DNA of 64,000 nt from Polyangiaceae bacterium (GCA_041389725.1 JAWKRG010000011.1:1-64000), one strand, 5' to 3'; counted from the stretch's first letter, positions 24,584 through 34,800 are shown. Numbers and translations are program-made. Notes: generated by a model from the letters alone, not told the origin.

Positions 24584-25880
24584 CGAGCAATACCTGTACG
24601 TTGCGGAATGCCATGGATTCTCCGACCGGGCGTGTCCACGCGGCGTCGAGGCGAGCCTTGACGTTGGCGCGGGCGAGGATCTCCAGGCGCGGTCGGATTT
24701 GGTACGTGTAGTCGCCGGGAAGCTCGGTGTTGAAATAGTCGAACATCACGCTTGGGACGAAGGCTGGCATGGCGACGTATCTGAGTCCGCCGAACCAGCG
24801 CTCCACCCATATGTCCTCGTCGGTGCCCGTCGGTCGGCCGTGCTTCTCTGCGAAGGCGCCGCCGAACAGGGTCCAGTCGTCGAACATGAAGTTGAAGTCG
24901 CCCCCCAACACCCAGAAGCCATCGTCGATGGTCACTTGGCTACCGATGGCGTTGTTGCTCTGCAGGCGCGCCGATCCCAGGTAGCCCAACAGCCCAAACT
25001 GAAGCGACCGGTCCTGCCAGTTCTTGGTGGGCGCGACGTAGCCCTCCTCGGACTCCCCATCCATGCGCATGCCCCCCAACTTGTAGGCCAGTCGCAGGTA
25101 GCCGTTCTTGGAGCGGAAGGGCTGATTGAAGTCGTCTTGACCCTCCATCATGCCGGTTACCACGCGCATGCGACCCGCGACGATGCCCGCCGCTTCGATG
25201 CCGACGTCCTTGCCATAGTTCCAGGCGTTCGCGCCCACCCGACGCTGCGGACCGAACAACTCGTGCATCTCGAAGAAGGGTTGCTGGTGGAAGTTGAAGA
25301 ACTCCGGCTGGAAGCGTCCGACCTTGATCGTCGTGTTCTTGACGACCTGAAAGGTGACTGCTGCCCAATTGTGGCAGTTCTGGCAACTCGGGCCATTCAG
25401 TTGGAACTTGCCGATGGCAGAGATGTTCTCGCCGAGTGTTCCAGCGACGTAAACGTCAGCCCAGGGATTGAGTCCGGCGAAATGACTCGTCTGCTCGGAA
25501 TCTTTCTCGACGACGGTCGCGCGCATCTTGGCGACCAGGGCAATCGGCGCGGTGCCAGGCAGCTCGCCGGGCCAAACCGCTTCGCTCGGCCACATTTCCT
25601 TGTACGCCTCGGCGCCCAAGCTCACGGGCTCATCCTTCACCTGCTGTGCGTCACACTCGGGAAAGCGGTGGCCGTTCATGCGGAAGGCATCGCCAATGGG
25701 AGTGAGTCGGGGAAAGACGGTGTGGCAGGTTTGACAGCTGGTCTTGTATTTGCGGGCAAAGGCGGGAACACCCCATGCTGACTGCAGGTTCGCAGTCACG
25801 ATGGCGATGAACGCTGCCAGCCCGAGGACGACGCTCAGAGCGAGTCGCTGGCGGGAGTTGGATGGTTCACGGTTGGGCAT
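24570..25880 (-). CDS. Diheme cytochrome c-porin fusion, Cyc2-like
   Basis: 436 aa. ATG 25880 is preceded by an AAAGGA ribosome-binding site. An export signal at residues ~12-36 ends in SAWGVPAFARKYKTSCQTCH. The first heme site is C49-C52-H53 and the second SCQNCH (C166-H170). The segment after the first heme, TVFPRLTPIGDAFRMNGHRF, closely recalls the N-terminal cytochrome domain of Cyc2-type iron-oxidising porins. From ~110 on the chain alternates in strand-like segments and ends in VQVLLDVGL, consistent with an outer-membrane barrel. It could pass electrons between the surface and the periplasm. It is the first gene of the five-gene operon and lies behind a sigma-54 promoter. Direction and substrate of electron flow are unknown. 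Confidence 0.84.
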   Translation of the reverse strand: MPNREPSNSRQRLALSVVLGLAAFIAIVTANLQSAWGVPAFARKYKTSCQTCHTVFPRLTPIGDAFRMNGHRFPECDAQQVKDEPVSLGAEAYKEMWPSEAVWPGELPGTAPIALVAKMRATVVEKDSEQTSHFAGLNPWADVYVAGTLGENISAIGKFQLNGPSCQNCHNWAAVTFQVVKNTTIKVGRFQPEFFNFHQQPFFEMHELFGPQRRVGANAWNYGKDVGIEAAGIVAGRMRVVTGMMEGQDDFNQPFRSKNGYLRLAYKLGGMRMDGESEEGYVAPTKNWQDRSLQFGLLGYLGSARLQSNNAIGSQVTIDDGFWVLGGDFNFMFDDWTLFGGAFAEKHGRPTGTDEDIWVERWFGGLRYVAMPAFVPSVMFDYFNTELPGDYTYQIRPRLEILARANVKARLDAAWTRPVGESMAFRNVQVLLDVGL

Positions 25881-25905
25881 CGCGTGTCCTTTCGCAGGGC
25901 GCCTA

Positions 25906-25921
25906 AGCAAGCGCAATGCCG
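25906..25921 (-). promoter_or_regulatory. Sigma-54 promoter of the cytochrome/cupredoxin operon
   Basis: The minus strand reads CGGCATTGCGCTTGCT, with the essential GG (25920-25919) and GC (25908-25907) separated by ten bases and a TTGC -12 box. The -24 box is weaker than consensus. The predicted start is near 25895, fifteen bases before the ATG. Confidence 0.58.
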
Positions 25922-26055
25922 CGACGAAATAGCTGGAATTGTGCAGAAAATGCCGACGTTTTCGGCGCCCTCGGGGTGCTTCGCGCAAGCCATGCGCAAA
26001 ATCGCAACTCCGGCGGCCGTTGCGGGACGATGCGCCCGTCATCCATGGAAGACGC

Positions 26056-26095
26056 GTCTCATTCCTGAGACCGGCGCCTGTCTCACCGATAGGAC
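26056..26095. promoter_or_regulatory. Tandem dyads, candidate NtrC-type activator sites
   Basis: GTCTCATTCCTGAGAC (26056-26071) is a perfect 6-4-6 dyad. GTCTCACCGATAGGAC (26080-26095) is a degenerate second copy overlapping the end of the regulator gene. Centres lie ~168 and ~192 bp upstream of the predicted start of the cytochrome operon. Related pairs stand before two other sigma-54 promoters at 35180 and 37466. Confidence 0.62.
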
Positions 26096-27462
26096 GCAGG
26101 CGAGACGCCGTGCTTCTTCAATAAGCGGTAGAACGTCCCGCGCGGCAGCTGGGCGTCCTTTGCCGCTTGGGTCACGTCACCTCCGGAGCGTCGCAGGACC
26201 ACTTCCAGGTACTCACGCTCGAAGGCATCCATTCGTTGTGCACGGGCGGCAAAGAACCCTTCCTCGGCAAGCCCTCCCCCGCCAGCACGGATGACGAGTT
26301 CGTCGGGCAGGTCATCACTGGTGATCAAGGTCCCACTCAATGACGCCAGTACACGGCGCACCACGTTCTGCAGCTGGCGCACATTGCCGGGCCAACGATA
26401 GCGACAGAGCACTTCCATCGCGTCCGGGTCGATTTGGAGTTCTTCGCGAAGCTCCTGGGGCGCATAGCGCATCAGAAAGTGTCCGACGAGAGCGGGGATG
26501 TCCGTCGCACGCTCACGTAACGGCGGGAGTTCGATGCACGCCACGTTGACGCGATAGTAGAGGTCCTCGCGGAACTTCTTTTCCCGAACCATCTGCTCGA
26601 GATTGGCGCTGGTGGCGGCGACGATGCGCACGTTGATGTCGATCTGCTGCTTGCCCCCCAGCCGCCGTACTCGGCGATCCTGGAGTACGCGCAGCAGCTT
26701 CGCCTGCACCGTGGGCGGCAGTTCGGCGATCTCGTCCAGGAAGAAGGTGCCGCCACTCGCGTACTCCATCAGCCCCAGATTGCGACTATCTGCTCCAGTA
26801 AATGCACCCCGCTCGTGACCGAACAACTCGGACTCGAACAGGTTGTCCGGCACGGCGCCGCAGTCCAGCGGGACGAAGCGCCCCTCCGCTCGCTCGCTAC
26901 GTTGGTGAATGCTGCGAGCCACGAGATCCTTGCCAGTGCCGGTCTCCCCCAGCACGAGGATGTCCGCGTCCGAGCGCGCGACTCGTTCGATGGTCTGATA
27001 GACCTTTTGCATCGGGGGGCTCGAGCCGACGAAGTCGTCGAAGGCATGCACGCGCTCCATCTGCCGACGCAGCAAGCGGTTCTCTTCACCCAGACGACTG
27101 GCCTCGAGCAGGTGCTTTGCCAGCACCAAGAGGTCGTTGGTACGGAAGGGTTTGGTCAGATAGTCGGCCGCCCCGAGCTTCATGCTCGCCACCGCCGTGT
27201 CGACCATGGGGTATGCCGTCAACACGATTGCCGGCGTGTTGGGGCAGCACTGGCGCACATCACGCAGGAGTTGAATGCCGTCGACATCCGGCATGCGAAT
27301 GTCGGTGATGAGCAGATCGAAATGGTCGCTCTGGATTAGCTCGCGCGCACGGGCGCCGCTGGTCTCCGTTACGATTTCGACTTCAGGAAGCGACTCCAAG
27401 GTGTCCGTGCACACCTCCAGCATCCCAGGCTCGTCATCAACTACGAGGATGCGGCGTGTCAC
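26083..27462 (-). CDS. NtrC-family sigma-54-dependent response regulator
   Basis: 459 aa in three domains. The receiver (1-120) has acidic D10-E11, phospho-acceptor D54 (LITDIRMPD), T82 and K104 (YLTKPF). The AAA+ domain (~143-375) has Walker A GETGTGKD (172-179), the sigma-54-contacting GAFTGA loop (219-224), a Walker B FFLDEIAEL and an arginine-finger region (RWPGNVRQLQN). The C-terminal Fis-type helix-turn-helix (~420-455) reads GDVTQAAKDAQLPRGTFYRL. It opens transcription at RpoN promoters. It overlaps the histidine kinase gene by 26 bp and lies just upstream of a sigma-54 promoter with paired dyads, which makes it the likely activator of the copper/heme operon. Confidence 0.95.
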   Translation of the reverse strand: MTRRILVVDDEPGMLEVCTDTLESLPEVEIVTETSGARARELIQSDHFDLLITDIRMPDVDGIQLLRDVRQCCPNTPAIVLTAYPMVDTAVASMKLGAADYLTKPFRTNDLLVLAKHLLEASRLGEENRLLRRQMERVHAFDDFVGSSPPMQKVYQTIERVARSDADILVLGETGTGKDLVARSIHQRSERAEGRFVPLDCGAVPDNLFESELFGHERGAFTGADSRNLGLMEYASGGTFFLDEIAELPPTVQAKLLRVLQDRRVRRLGGKQQIDINVRIVAATSANLEQMVREKKFREDLYYRVNVACIELPPLRERATDIPALVGHFLMRYAPQELREELQIDPDAMEVLCRYRWPGNVRQLQNVVRRVLASLSGTLITSDDLPDELVIRAGGGGLAEEGFFAARAQRMDAFEREYLEVVLRRSGGDVTQAAKDAQLPRGTFYRLLKKHGVSPASYR

Positions 27463-29131
27463 GGTCGGCTCCTTCCTCTCTCGCGTCGTACTCGGGCAAC
27501 TCCACGCGCGCAGTAGTGCCGCGTCCCACTTCGCTTTCTATCTCGATATCCCCGCCGTGAGACTGCACGATTGTCATGCACACCGACAGCCCCAAACCAG
27601 TGCCATGAGACTCGGCCTTTGTCGAGAAAAACGGCTCCCACACGCGTTCCAGGTGCTCCGGAGGGATCCCTTGTCCGTTGTCTTCGACGAGGATGGCCAG
27701 CCGTCCCTGCTCTCGAGCAGCCGGAGAGGAAAGCCGCAGCGCACCCCCATCAGGGATGGCGTGGAAGGCATTGAGCACGAGGTTGAGAAAGACCTGCTCC
27801 AGCTCGGAGCTGTTTGCCAAGACCCAAAGCGGCGATTCCAAGTCGTCTTGCACTTGGACACCCTTGCGTGTTCGCTCCGCTTCCATCATCGACAGCACCC
27901 GTCTCAAAGGAGCGCGCATGTCGACACGCTTTCGCGCGCCGCGGGCGGGCCGACACGCCGAGAGCAGTCCTTGCGCAATCCCAGCTACGCGCTCGGACAG
28001 CTCGTAGATCTTCTGCACTTCTGCCGCCACTTTCGGTGACATGGTGGGCAGCTGGGTCTGGATCAGGAGTTGTGCTTTTGCGTTCAAGATCCCCAGCGGG
28101 TTGTTGATCTCGTGGGCGACTACGGCGGCGAGCTCACCGACGGCGACGAGCTTGCCCGTGCGAACCATCTCCGCTTGGGTGCGCTTCTCGTTCGTTACGT
28201 CCTGGACCAACTCGGCAGCTTGGCGGACTTTGCCATCGGCGCCGACGATGGGGGCCGCGGTCAGACGAAATGTCTGTCGCAATGCGCGAGCGCCGTTCCC
28301 AGGGTCCTTTCGTGTGAACTCCCGAACCTTGACCCGACCGGTCTCGAAGACCTGACGCAGGGCATCCGGACGTCGCACCCGCGACTCGGTCGATAGCCAC
28401 CGTTGCCACAGGGTGCTCGCCCAAGTGGTCTTCAGGTCGGCGTTCACCAGCCGCAATCCGCTTCCGGTCGTGTCCAGCGCACGCTCCAGAAGCTGCTGCT
28501 GGGCCGTGGCGGCGGCCGCCGCCTCTTGGAGACGCTCGCGCACGGTTCGCGCTCGTTGCGAAATGTTGGCGGTGAGGTACGCAGCCGCGACTAGCTGGAC
28601 CGCGAGAAACGCCAGCCAGCTCCCGACGAAGCCGAGGGATCGCGCGCTGCAGCCAGCGGTGGTTCCCAGGTGGTGATGCGGAATGGCGCCCAACGCCTCG
28701 AGGACCGCCAAGATTGCGACTAGGGATCCAATCCACGCAGCAGCCAAGTAGCAATGGCGTGGTCCAAGGGCTGAGCCAGTCATCAGTATGTGCAGGACCA
28801 GCAAGATGGCGATCGGACTCTCCAGGCCGCCCGCCCAGTACCAGATGAAGGCGAGCACTAGCAGATCGGACAACACTTGGATCAGCAGCGAGACGTCGCT
28901 GACCGGGATGCGCCGATGCACCAAAGCCAATGTCAAGTTGGCCAGGGGCATGTAGAGCAGCGACGCGCCCAAGGGCCAGCGCGCAGCGTCCGGGAGCACC
29001 CCCGGCGTCAGGGCCGCAGCCAGGTAGGCGACGAGCAAGATGCCCAACGCCAGCCAACGCAGCCGCATGAACCAGAGTGCGAAGGTGCGAAGTTCTGGTT
29101 CTGCAGTATCCGCCTCACGCGGCAATTTCAC
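27437..29131 (-). CDS. Membrane sensor histidine kinase
   Basis: 564 aa from a GTG at 29131 whose last two bases overlap the stop of the Ser/Thr kinase (GTGA). An ATG 15 codons earlier is the alternative. Residues ~15-190 hold about six transmembrane helices with no periplasmic domain, so it probably senses within the membrane. A PAS-like region follows (~210-330; LERALDTTGSGLRLVNADLK; FRLTAAPIVGADGKVRQAAE). The dimerisation helix has the phospho-acceptor VVAHEINNPLG. The ATPase domain shows an N-box (LVLNAFHAI), DNGQGIPPE, FFSTKAESHGTGLGL and a closing GGDIEIES. It surely pairs with the NtrC-type regulator encoded immediately downstream. Confidence 0.94.
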   Translation of the reverse strand: MKLPREADTAEPELRTFALWFMRLRWLALGILLVAYLAAALTPGVLPDAARWPLGASLLYMPLANLTLALVHRRIPVSDVSLLIQVLSDLLVLAFIWYWAGGLESPIAILLVLHILMTGSALGPRHCYLAAAWIGSLVAILAVLEALGAIPHHHLGTTAGCSARSLGFVGSWLAFLAVQLVAAAYLTANISQRARTVRERLQEAAAAATAQQQLLERALDTTGSGLRLVNADLKTTWASTLWQRWLSTESRVRRPDALRQVFETGRVKVREFTRKDPGNGARALRQTFRLTAAPIVGADGKVRQAAELVQDVTNEKRTQAEMVRTGKLVAVGELAAVVAHEINNPLGILNAKAQLLIQTQLPTMSPKVAAEVQKIYELSERVAGIAQGLLSACRPARGARKRVDMRAPLRRVLSMMEAERTRKGVQVQDDLESPLWVLANSSELEQVFLNLVLNAFHAIPDGGALRLSSPAAREQGRLAILVEDNGQGIPPEHLERVWEPFFSTKAESHGTGLGLSVCMTIVQSHGGDIEIESEVGRGTTARVELPEYDAREEGADRDTPHPRS

Positions 29132-31239
29132 TTGGCGACCTTCATCACGGCTCCGGTCGCGCCGGAGTTCACCCAATATACGCCGCCCTCGTCAGCGACG
29201 ATCGCAGTTGGGTAGGCCTGGCCTTCAGCCACGACCGTGACGTCACCGCCCGAGCAGGGAACGTGCAGCACCTTTCCAGCATTTTGGCTGGTGAAATAGA
29301 CGTATCCCTCCGAGACGGAGACACCGCTGGGCGAGTTCTGCTTTTCGGCGAGAACGGTCGACTCCCCCGCGTCGAGCGGGATTCGGTGCACGCGACCCGC
29401 GTTCTGCTCCGCGACGAACAAAGCGTCATCGTCCACCGCGAGACCAGCGGGGTGATCGAGCCCGTCGCGAATCAGCGTGACTTTCCCACCGGAGGTCGGC
29501 GCGCGACTGACGTTGCCTTGCTTGACCAAGCTGCTCCAGTAGACGTAGCCCCCGTGCGTCACGACTGCGTACGCCGACTTTTGGAGTTCCGCCACGACCT
29601 CGGGCTTCTTCGTCGGGGCCTCGACGCGAAGCACTTGATCCCTCACCGTGAAGTAGGCGCCCTTGTCGTCGAAGGCGGCACCCAAGGGCGTCGCGGGCGT
29701 GGTGGTCGTCACCGTCGCCTCGCCCCCAGCTTTCGGCACGGCCCAGATGTTGCGCGCCCCCGCGAAAAAGACGTTGTCCCCGAGTACCGCCAAGGCGTAG
29801 GCACCCAGGGGAGCGGAGCACAGCTTTCGCGCTTCACCGCCTCTCGTAGGAATCGCCGTGACCGAGGTCGCCGTCGCGACGTACAAGGTACCGCCGTCCA
29901 ACGCCAACGCCGACGCACCCGTCAGGCCCGAGGCCAGGGTCTCCGGCTTGCAGTGCCCTTTGGGACACGCGGCGCGTCGTTCGCTCTCATCTTTGGCGGC
30001 GCTCGCCGACGCGGGCGGCATGGAGGTCACTCGCTCCGACGGAACGGCGCTGGCACTGGTGTCCGCGAGAGCGGAAGGCTTCGTCCACGACGGGAGCAGC
30101 GCAAGCGTCACGGCAACGGGGACGAGCACCAAGACGGCCGCGACGGACGCCAACACGGCCTTGCGACGCGCCTCGGGTGTCTGCGCTCGTTCGATGGTCC
30201 GCTCGGCGTCCAGCTGCGTGAAGGAAGACTGGTCGGGCGCCGCATCTTCGCCCTCCTCGCCAGCGTGAGAGCGCTCGAGCTCCTCCATCAGGCGGGCACG
30301 TTGTGCGAGTTCGGAGGCGACCAAGGTCTCGACCCACGCGCCCACGGTGCTCGGAGAAGCGACGTTGCCTGTGTCCTCCAAAGCGTCCGCCATCTCGCGG
30401 GCAGAAGCAAAACGCTCCTTTGGATCCGTAGCCAGGCCCCGCAGCACGATGTCGTCGATCTCCTTGGGCACGTCGGAGCGCTTCCAGCTGGGCGCAACGG
30501 GGTTGCCGGCAAGAATGGCCGCGACCGTCGCGCCGACGTCCGCCTGATGAAAAAGGCGTTCGCCCGTCAACATTTCCCAAAGCAGCACGGACGCCGCATA
30601 GAGATCGGTACGGAGGTCGATCGGCTCTTCGACGATCTGCTCCGGAGACATGTAGGAAAGCTTGCCCTTGATTTGCCCCTCTCGAGTCGTCTGCAGGCGG
30701 TTGGTGGCTTTTGCGATACCGAAATCCACGACCCGCGGCACTCCGTCCACGCCGATCAATATGTTCTGAGGCGACACGTCGCGGTGAACGACATTGAGCT
30801 TGGCCCCCGACTCGTCCGTCGTGCCGTGCGCGGCGTGCAAGCCGTGCAGCACTCCAACCATGATCGCCAGTGCGACGTCCACGTCGATCTGCTCGCCGCG
30901 TTCCGCTGCAGCCCTCAGCAAGCGGGACAGGGATTCGCCGTGGACATAGTCCATGATCAGAAAGACGTCGGCGCCGTCACGCAGCACGTCGAGCACTGAC
31001 ACCACGTTGGTATGGCGGATGCGGGCAGCCAGCCGCGCCTCGTCCAGGAACATCGAGACGAAGTCCGCGTCCGTGGCGAGGTGGGGATGCATGCGCTTGA
31101 TCGCGACCAGTCTCGAGAACCCGCCAGGGCCGACCAGGTGCCCCAGGTGGACGACCGCCATGCCGCCCCCGGCGATCGTGGGTCCCACGGCGTAGCGACC
31201 AACTCGCTTTGCTGGTGTGGGTTCTTCAGCCTCCACCAT
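29128..31239 (-). CDS. Ser/Thr protein kinase with C-terminal sensor propeller
   Basis: 703 aa from ATG 31239, which has AGGAG five bases ahead. An intact Hanks kinase spans ~15-290: glycine loop TIAGGGMAVVHLG, K49 in VAIKRM, HRDVSPQN (152-159), DFG (172-174) and MSPEQ. Charged linker helices follow, then one transmembrane segment (~372-396; ASVAAVLVLVPVAVTLALL) and a periplasmic part with a CPKGHC motif. The last ~270 residues form propeller repeats (VYWSS, VYFTS, VYWVN) like those of the azurin fusion at 18700. It is the first gene of a kinase/histidine-kinase/regulator operon and probably passes an external signal to that pathway by phosphorylation. Confidence 0.92.
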   Translation of the reverse strand: MVEAEEPTPAKRVGRYAVGPTIAGGGMAVVHLGHLVGPGGFSRLVAIKRMHPHLATDADFVSMFLDEARLAARIRHTNVVSVLDVLRDGADVFLIMDYVHGESLSRLLRAAAERGEQIDVDVALAIMVGVLHGLHAAHGTTDESGAKLNVVHRDVSPQNILIGVDGVPRVVDFGIAKATNRLQTTREGQIKGKLSYMSPEQIVEEPIDLRTDLYAASVLLWEMLTGERLFHQADVGATVAAILAGNPVAPSWKRSDVPKEIDDIVLRGLATDPKERFASAREMADALEDTGNVASPSTVGAWVETLVASELAQRARLMEELERSHAGEEGEDAAPDQSSFTQLDAERTIERAQTPEARRKAVLASVAAVLVLVPVAVTLALLPSWTKPSALADTSASAVPSERVTSMPPASASAAKDESERRAACPKGHCKPETLASGLTGASALALDGGTLYVATATSVTAIPTRGGEARKLCSAPLGAYALAVLGDNVFFAGARNIWAVPKAGGEATVTTTTPATPLGAAFDDKGAYFTVRDQVLRVEAPTKKPEVVAELQKSAYAVVTHGGYVYWSSLVKQGNVSRAPTSGGKVTLIRDGLDHPAGLAVDDDALFVAEQNAGRVHRIPLDAGESTVLAEKQNSPSGVSVSEGYVYFTSQNAGKVLHVPCSGGDVTVVAEGQAYPTAIVADEGGVYWVNSGATGAVMKVAK

Positions 31240-31348
31240 TGCTCCTGGCCTCGTTGAAGCACGACTCGGGCCAAGCGAGATAGCCAAAGTGTGGGTAGTT
31301 GACGGGTCGCCGCGTTATGCTCGACCCCGAAGCGTCGAGCGACCCAGC

Positions 31349-31759
31349 ATGGCAAAAGCCCCTAGCCAGAGCCTCAGAGAGTGGGGATCCCTCGTCTACC
31401 GCGCACTTATTGCGCTGATCTTCATCGCTTCGGGTTTCTTGAAACTCGCCGACCCCGAGGGCACAGCGACCAGCGCCTCGATTCCGCTGGTGATCGCGGT
31501 GATCTCCGGCCTGTTCGAGGCCGGAGCCGGGCTTGCTCTGCTCGCAGGCTTTCGCACGCGCGGCAGTGCCGTGGCGTTGATGGTGTTTCTGATTCCCGTG
31601 ACGCTGCGCTTTCACAATCCCGTCGGACTGGGTCCAGCAGAGTCGTACCTGCAAACCACCATGCTGATGAAGAACATGGCAATCGTCGGTGGGTTGGTCG
31701 GCCTGTTCGTCTACGGTCCGGGACCGCTCTCCCTCGACGCGTTGCGCGCTCGGAAGTAG
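31349..31759 (+). CDS. DoxX-like membrane protein
   Basis: 136 aa with four predicted transmembrane helices. Family marks are LIALIFIASGFLKLADP in helix 1 and GLFEAGAGLALLAGFRTRGSA in helix 2, then a polar loop and a C-terminal helix (NMAIVGGLVGLFVYGPGPLS). DoxX/DoxD-type proteins are small quinone- or thiol-linked membrane proteins of often unknown role. ATG 31349 is chosen because the frame upstream reads into the divergent kinase promoter region. It is divergent from the kinase operon and convergent with the pentaheme lipoprotein gene, and so is probably transcribed alone. Confidence 0.85.
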   Translation: MAKAPSQSLREWGSLVYRALIALIFIASGFLKLADPEGTATSASIPLVIAVISGLFEAGAGLALLAGFRTRGSAVALMVFLIPVTLRFHNPVGLGPAESYLQTTMLMKNMAIVGGLVGLFVYGPGPLSLDALRARK

Positions 31760-31820
31760 CGCAACGTCCTGCGTGGGACGACGCGGCTGCCAGGCGCGGG
31801 TGGAGTGTCCAACCGGCGTC

Positions 31821-34800
31821 CTAGTTGCAGCCAGGCCATGGGCAATTCTGCGCGGCACCTTGATTGATCCACTGACGAAGGATGCGTTGTTCCGAGGGGG
31901 TGAGGCAGGCGGTGGCAACGTTGCACGCGCCCGTGGTGTCGAGCGGCATCTCACAACCTTCGACCATCTCCAGCAGCTTGCCAGCACCGGGCTTGCACGC
32001 CTCCACGTCTCCGGTGGAGATGGCAGCAGCGTAGGATTCCCAGCGGATACCCTTGGGCGGGGAGTTCCCGCCGTGACAGTGAACGCACCGCGCGTCGAAG
32101 ATGGGTTGCACCAGGTCCGCGTAGTTGAAGCAGCCATTCGGCGTGGATGCGCAGATCTGCTTGGTGTTGCCGTCCACATTGCCCGTCAAGTCCCGGGCCC
32201 TCACGACGTAGCAGCTCTGGGTGGAGACCGGCGTGGTGACGTCGATGCAGTTGGCACCTGCGATCGCGTAGGACGCGGGTCGGTTGAAGGTCTGCCCTCC
32301 GGAGTTGGCGGCTTCGAACACCAGGTAGGTCAGCGCACTGGGCAGTGTCGCGTTGTCCGTGGCGGGATCCCAGCAGACACGGAGGTTGGTGGGTGACGTT
32401 GCCTGCACGCTCTTGACTCCAGCGAAGACTGGCTTGGTCGTGTCGCCGCAGACAGCAGGATCCGTACACTTGTTGCGCGCTCCGCTCTTGACCCAAGCCT
32501 CGAGGGTGGAACGCTCCGACGGGGCCAGCCAGGGCGGCCCGTCTCGAGGCATGCGGTTGCCGCACACCGTACCGGCCGTCTTCTGGTTGATCAGACTGCC
32601 GGGCCAGTCGCAGGCTTGCACTTCGTTGCGCAGGGAGCCGCCCGCCAATAGATCCGCGTAGCTCTTCAGGCTCAAGAAGTGACCCGGCGATTTGCCGCTG
32701 TGGCAGAAGGCGCAGCGTGCAGCGAGGATGGGCTGGATGTCGGCATCGAACTCGGCGTCGCAGCTGGCGGCGGGCGCGCTGACACAGATTTCCGCTTGGT
32801 TCTGGTCGCGATTGCCACGCAAGTCTCGAGCGCGAACCACGAAGCAGAGTTGAGCGCTCGGTCCCACTTTGACGTCGGCGCACACCTGACCAACGACGCT
32901 GTGTTGGGGCGGTTGGTTGTAGGCCTGGCCCTTGCTCTGCGTCGCCTCGTAGATGTCGTAGCGAATGTCCTGCGCTTGGGTGCCGGCGTCCGTCGCTGCG
33001 TTCCAACACACTTGGATAGTGCTCGCATCGAGGGGCGTGGCTGACTTGATGCCGCCAAAAGTCGGAGCGGCACTGTCACTACAATTGGCGGCAATCGCGC
33101 AGCTTCGCTGGGCGCCGTTCGTGACCCATTGCGAGAGCATCGCGATTTGGGTCGCCGTCAGGTAGGGCGGTCCGTCGTAGGGCATGCGCTTGCCCACGGA
33201 GGGATTCGCCGAGACCTTGTTGATCAGCAGGCTCGCCCCAGGGTTGCACGCGGTGACCTCGTTTCGGCGCGCCCCACCAGCGATCAGCCCTTCGTAGCTG
33301 TCCAGGGTGAGCCATTGCGGCGGCAGTGGCTTCGAGTGGCAACGGACACAGTTCTTGTCGAGCAAGGGCTGAATCATCGTGTCGTAGTCGACGCACCCCG
33401 CGGGAACCGCGGGCAGGGTGAGGCACTTCTCGACTGTGTTGGCGTCGGAGTTGCCTGCACCATCTCGGGCCCGCACTACCCAGCAGTATTGGCTCTGGGG
33501 ACTCAACGCATCCACGTCCACACAGAGCTGACCCGGCCCGCTACTGAGGCTTGGTGAACTGAAGTTCTGTCCCTTGGGCGTGCCCGCCTGGTAGATGTCG
33601 TAGACGATGCCGCTGGCGGGAGTGGCGTCGTCCGACGCCGCCGCCCAACACAATCGCGCCGTCGTGGCGTTGAGCACGCTGGCGCTGTTGATGCCCGCGA
33701 AAGTCGGCGGGGTGGTATTGCTGCAGGGATCTGGCGCAGCACAAGATGATCGAGCCCCCTCGGCGATCCACTGGTCGATGATGCCGATCTGTGTGGTGGT
33801 CAAGTAGGGCGGGCCGTCCGCAGGCATCCGCGCGCCGATCGGCGGGTTCGCCAGGGCAATCTTCTTGTGAAGCAAGCTGGTGTCGGGCTGACAGGCGATC
33901 ACCTCGTTGCCCGTGTTTCCGCCCGCGATCACGCCTGCATAACTGTCCAGCTTCAGGTTCTGCGGCGGGTTGGGGCCGCTGTGGCAGTGCGTGCACTCCG
34001 ACTTGAAGATCGGAAGCACCATGGTGTTGAAGTCCACGCAACTCGCGGCGGGCAGCGTCACGCACTTTTGCACGGTGTTGGCGTCGCGATTACCAGCCTC
34101 GTCCCGGGCGCGAGCCACGAAGCAGTACTGCTGCCCGGGCGTCAGACCCTCGAAGGCCATGCAGGTTGCGCCGGCGGGGCTAGTGCCCAGGGCAGGACCC
34201 GAGAAGTTCTGGCCGCCCGGTGTCGTTGCCGACCAGACGTCGTAGACCAGCTTGGCGGCGGCCGTGGTGTTGTCGCTGCCTGCAGCCCAACACACGTTGA
34301 CGCCAACCTGGGTGGAAGTGACGGTGGCGCTGGTGACCCCGCCAAAGGTCGGAGGCACCGTGTCCGTGCACGGGTCGGGGACCGAACAACTCGTCCTCGC
34401 ACCTTGGTCGATCCAGCGCTTGATGGTCTCGATCTGAGTCGCATCCAGATAAGGTGGTCCATCCGCCGGCATGCGTTCACCGACCGGTGGATTGGCCATC
34501 GAGATCTTCATGTAGAGCAGGCTCGCCGCCGATTGGCAGGCCACGACCTCATTGCCCGTGAGGCCACCGGCCATGACTCCCGCGTAGGAATCCAGATGAA
34601 GATTCTGCGGAGCAAAAGGACCGCTGTGGCAATCGATGCAGCGAGTGTTGAAGATCGTTTGGATATTGGTTTGATAATCGACGCAATTCGGGATCCCAGC
34701 GCTGCCCCCGCTGCCGATCGCACCGCCGCTCGAAGCACCGCCGCTACCGACGGTCCCGCCGCTGCCGGCGGTGCCGCCGACGCCAGCCGTTCCTCCACTC

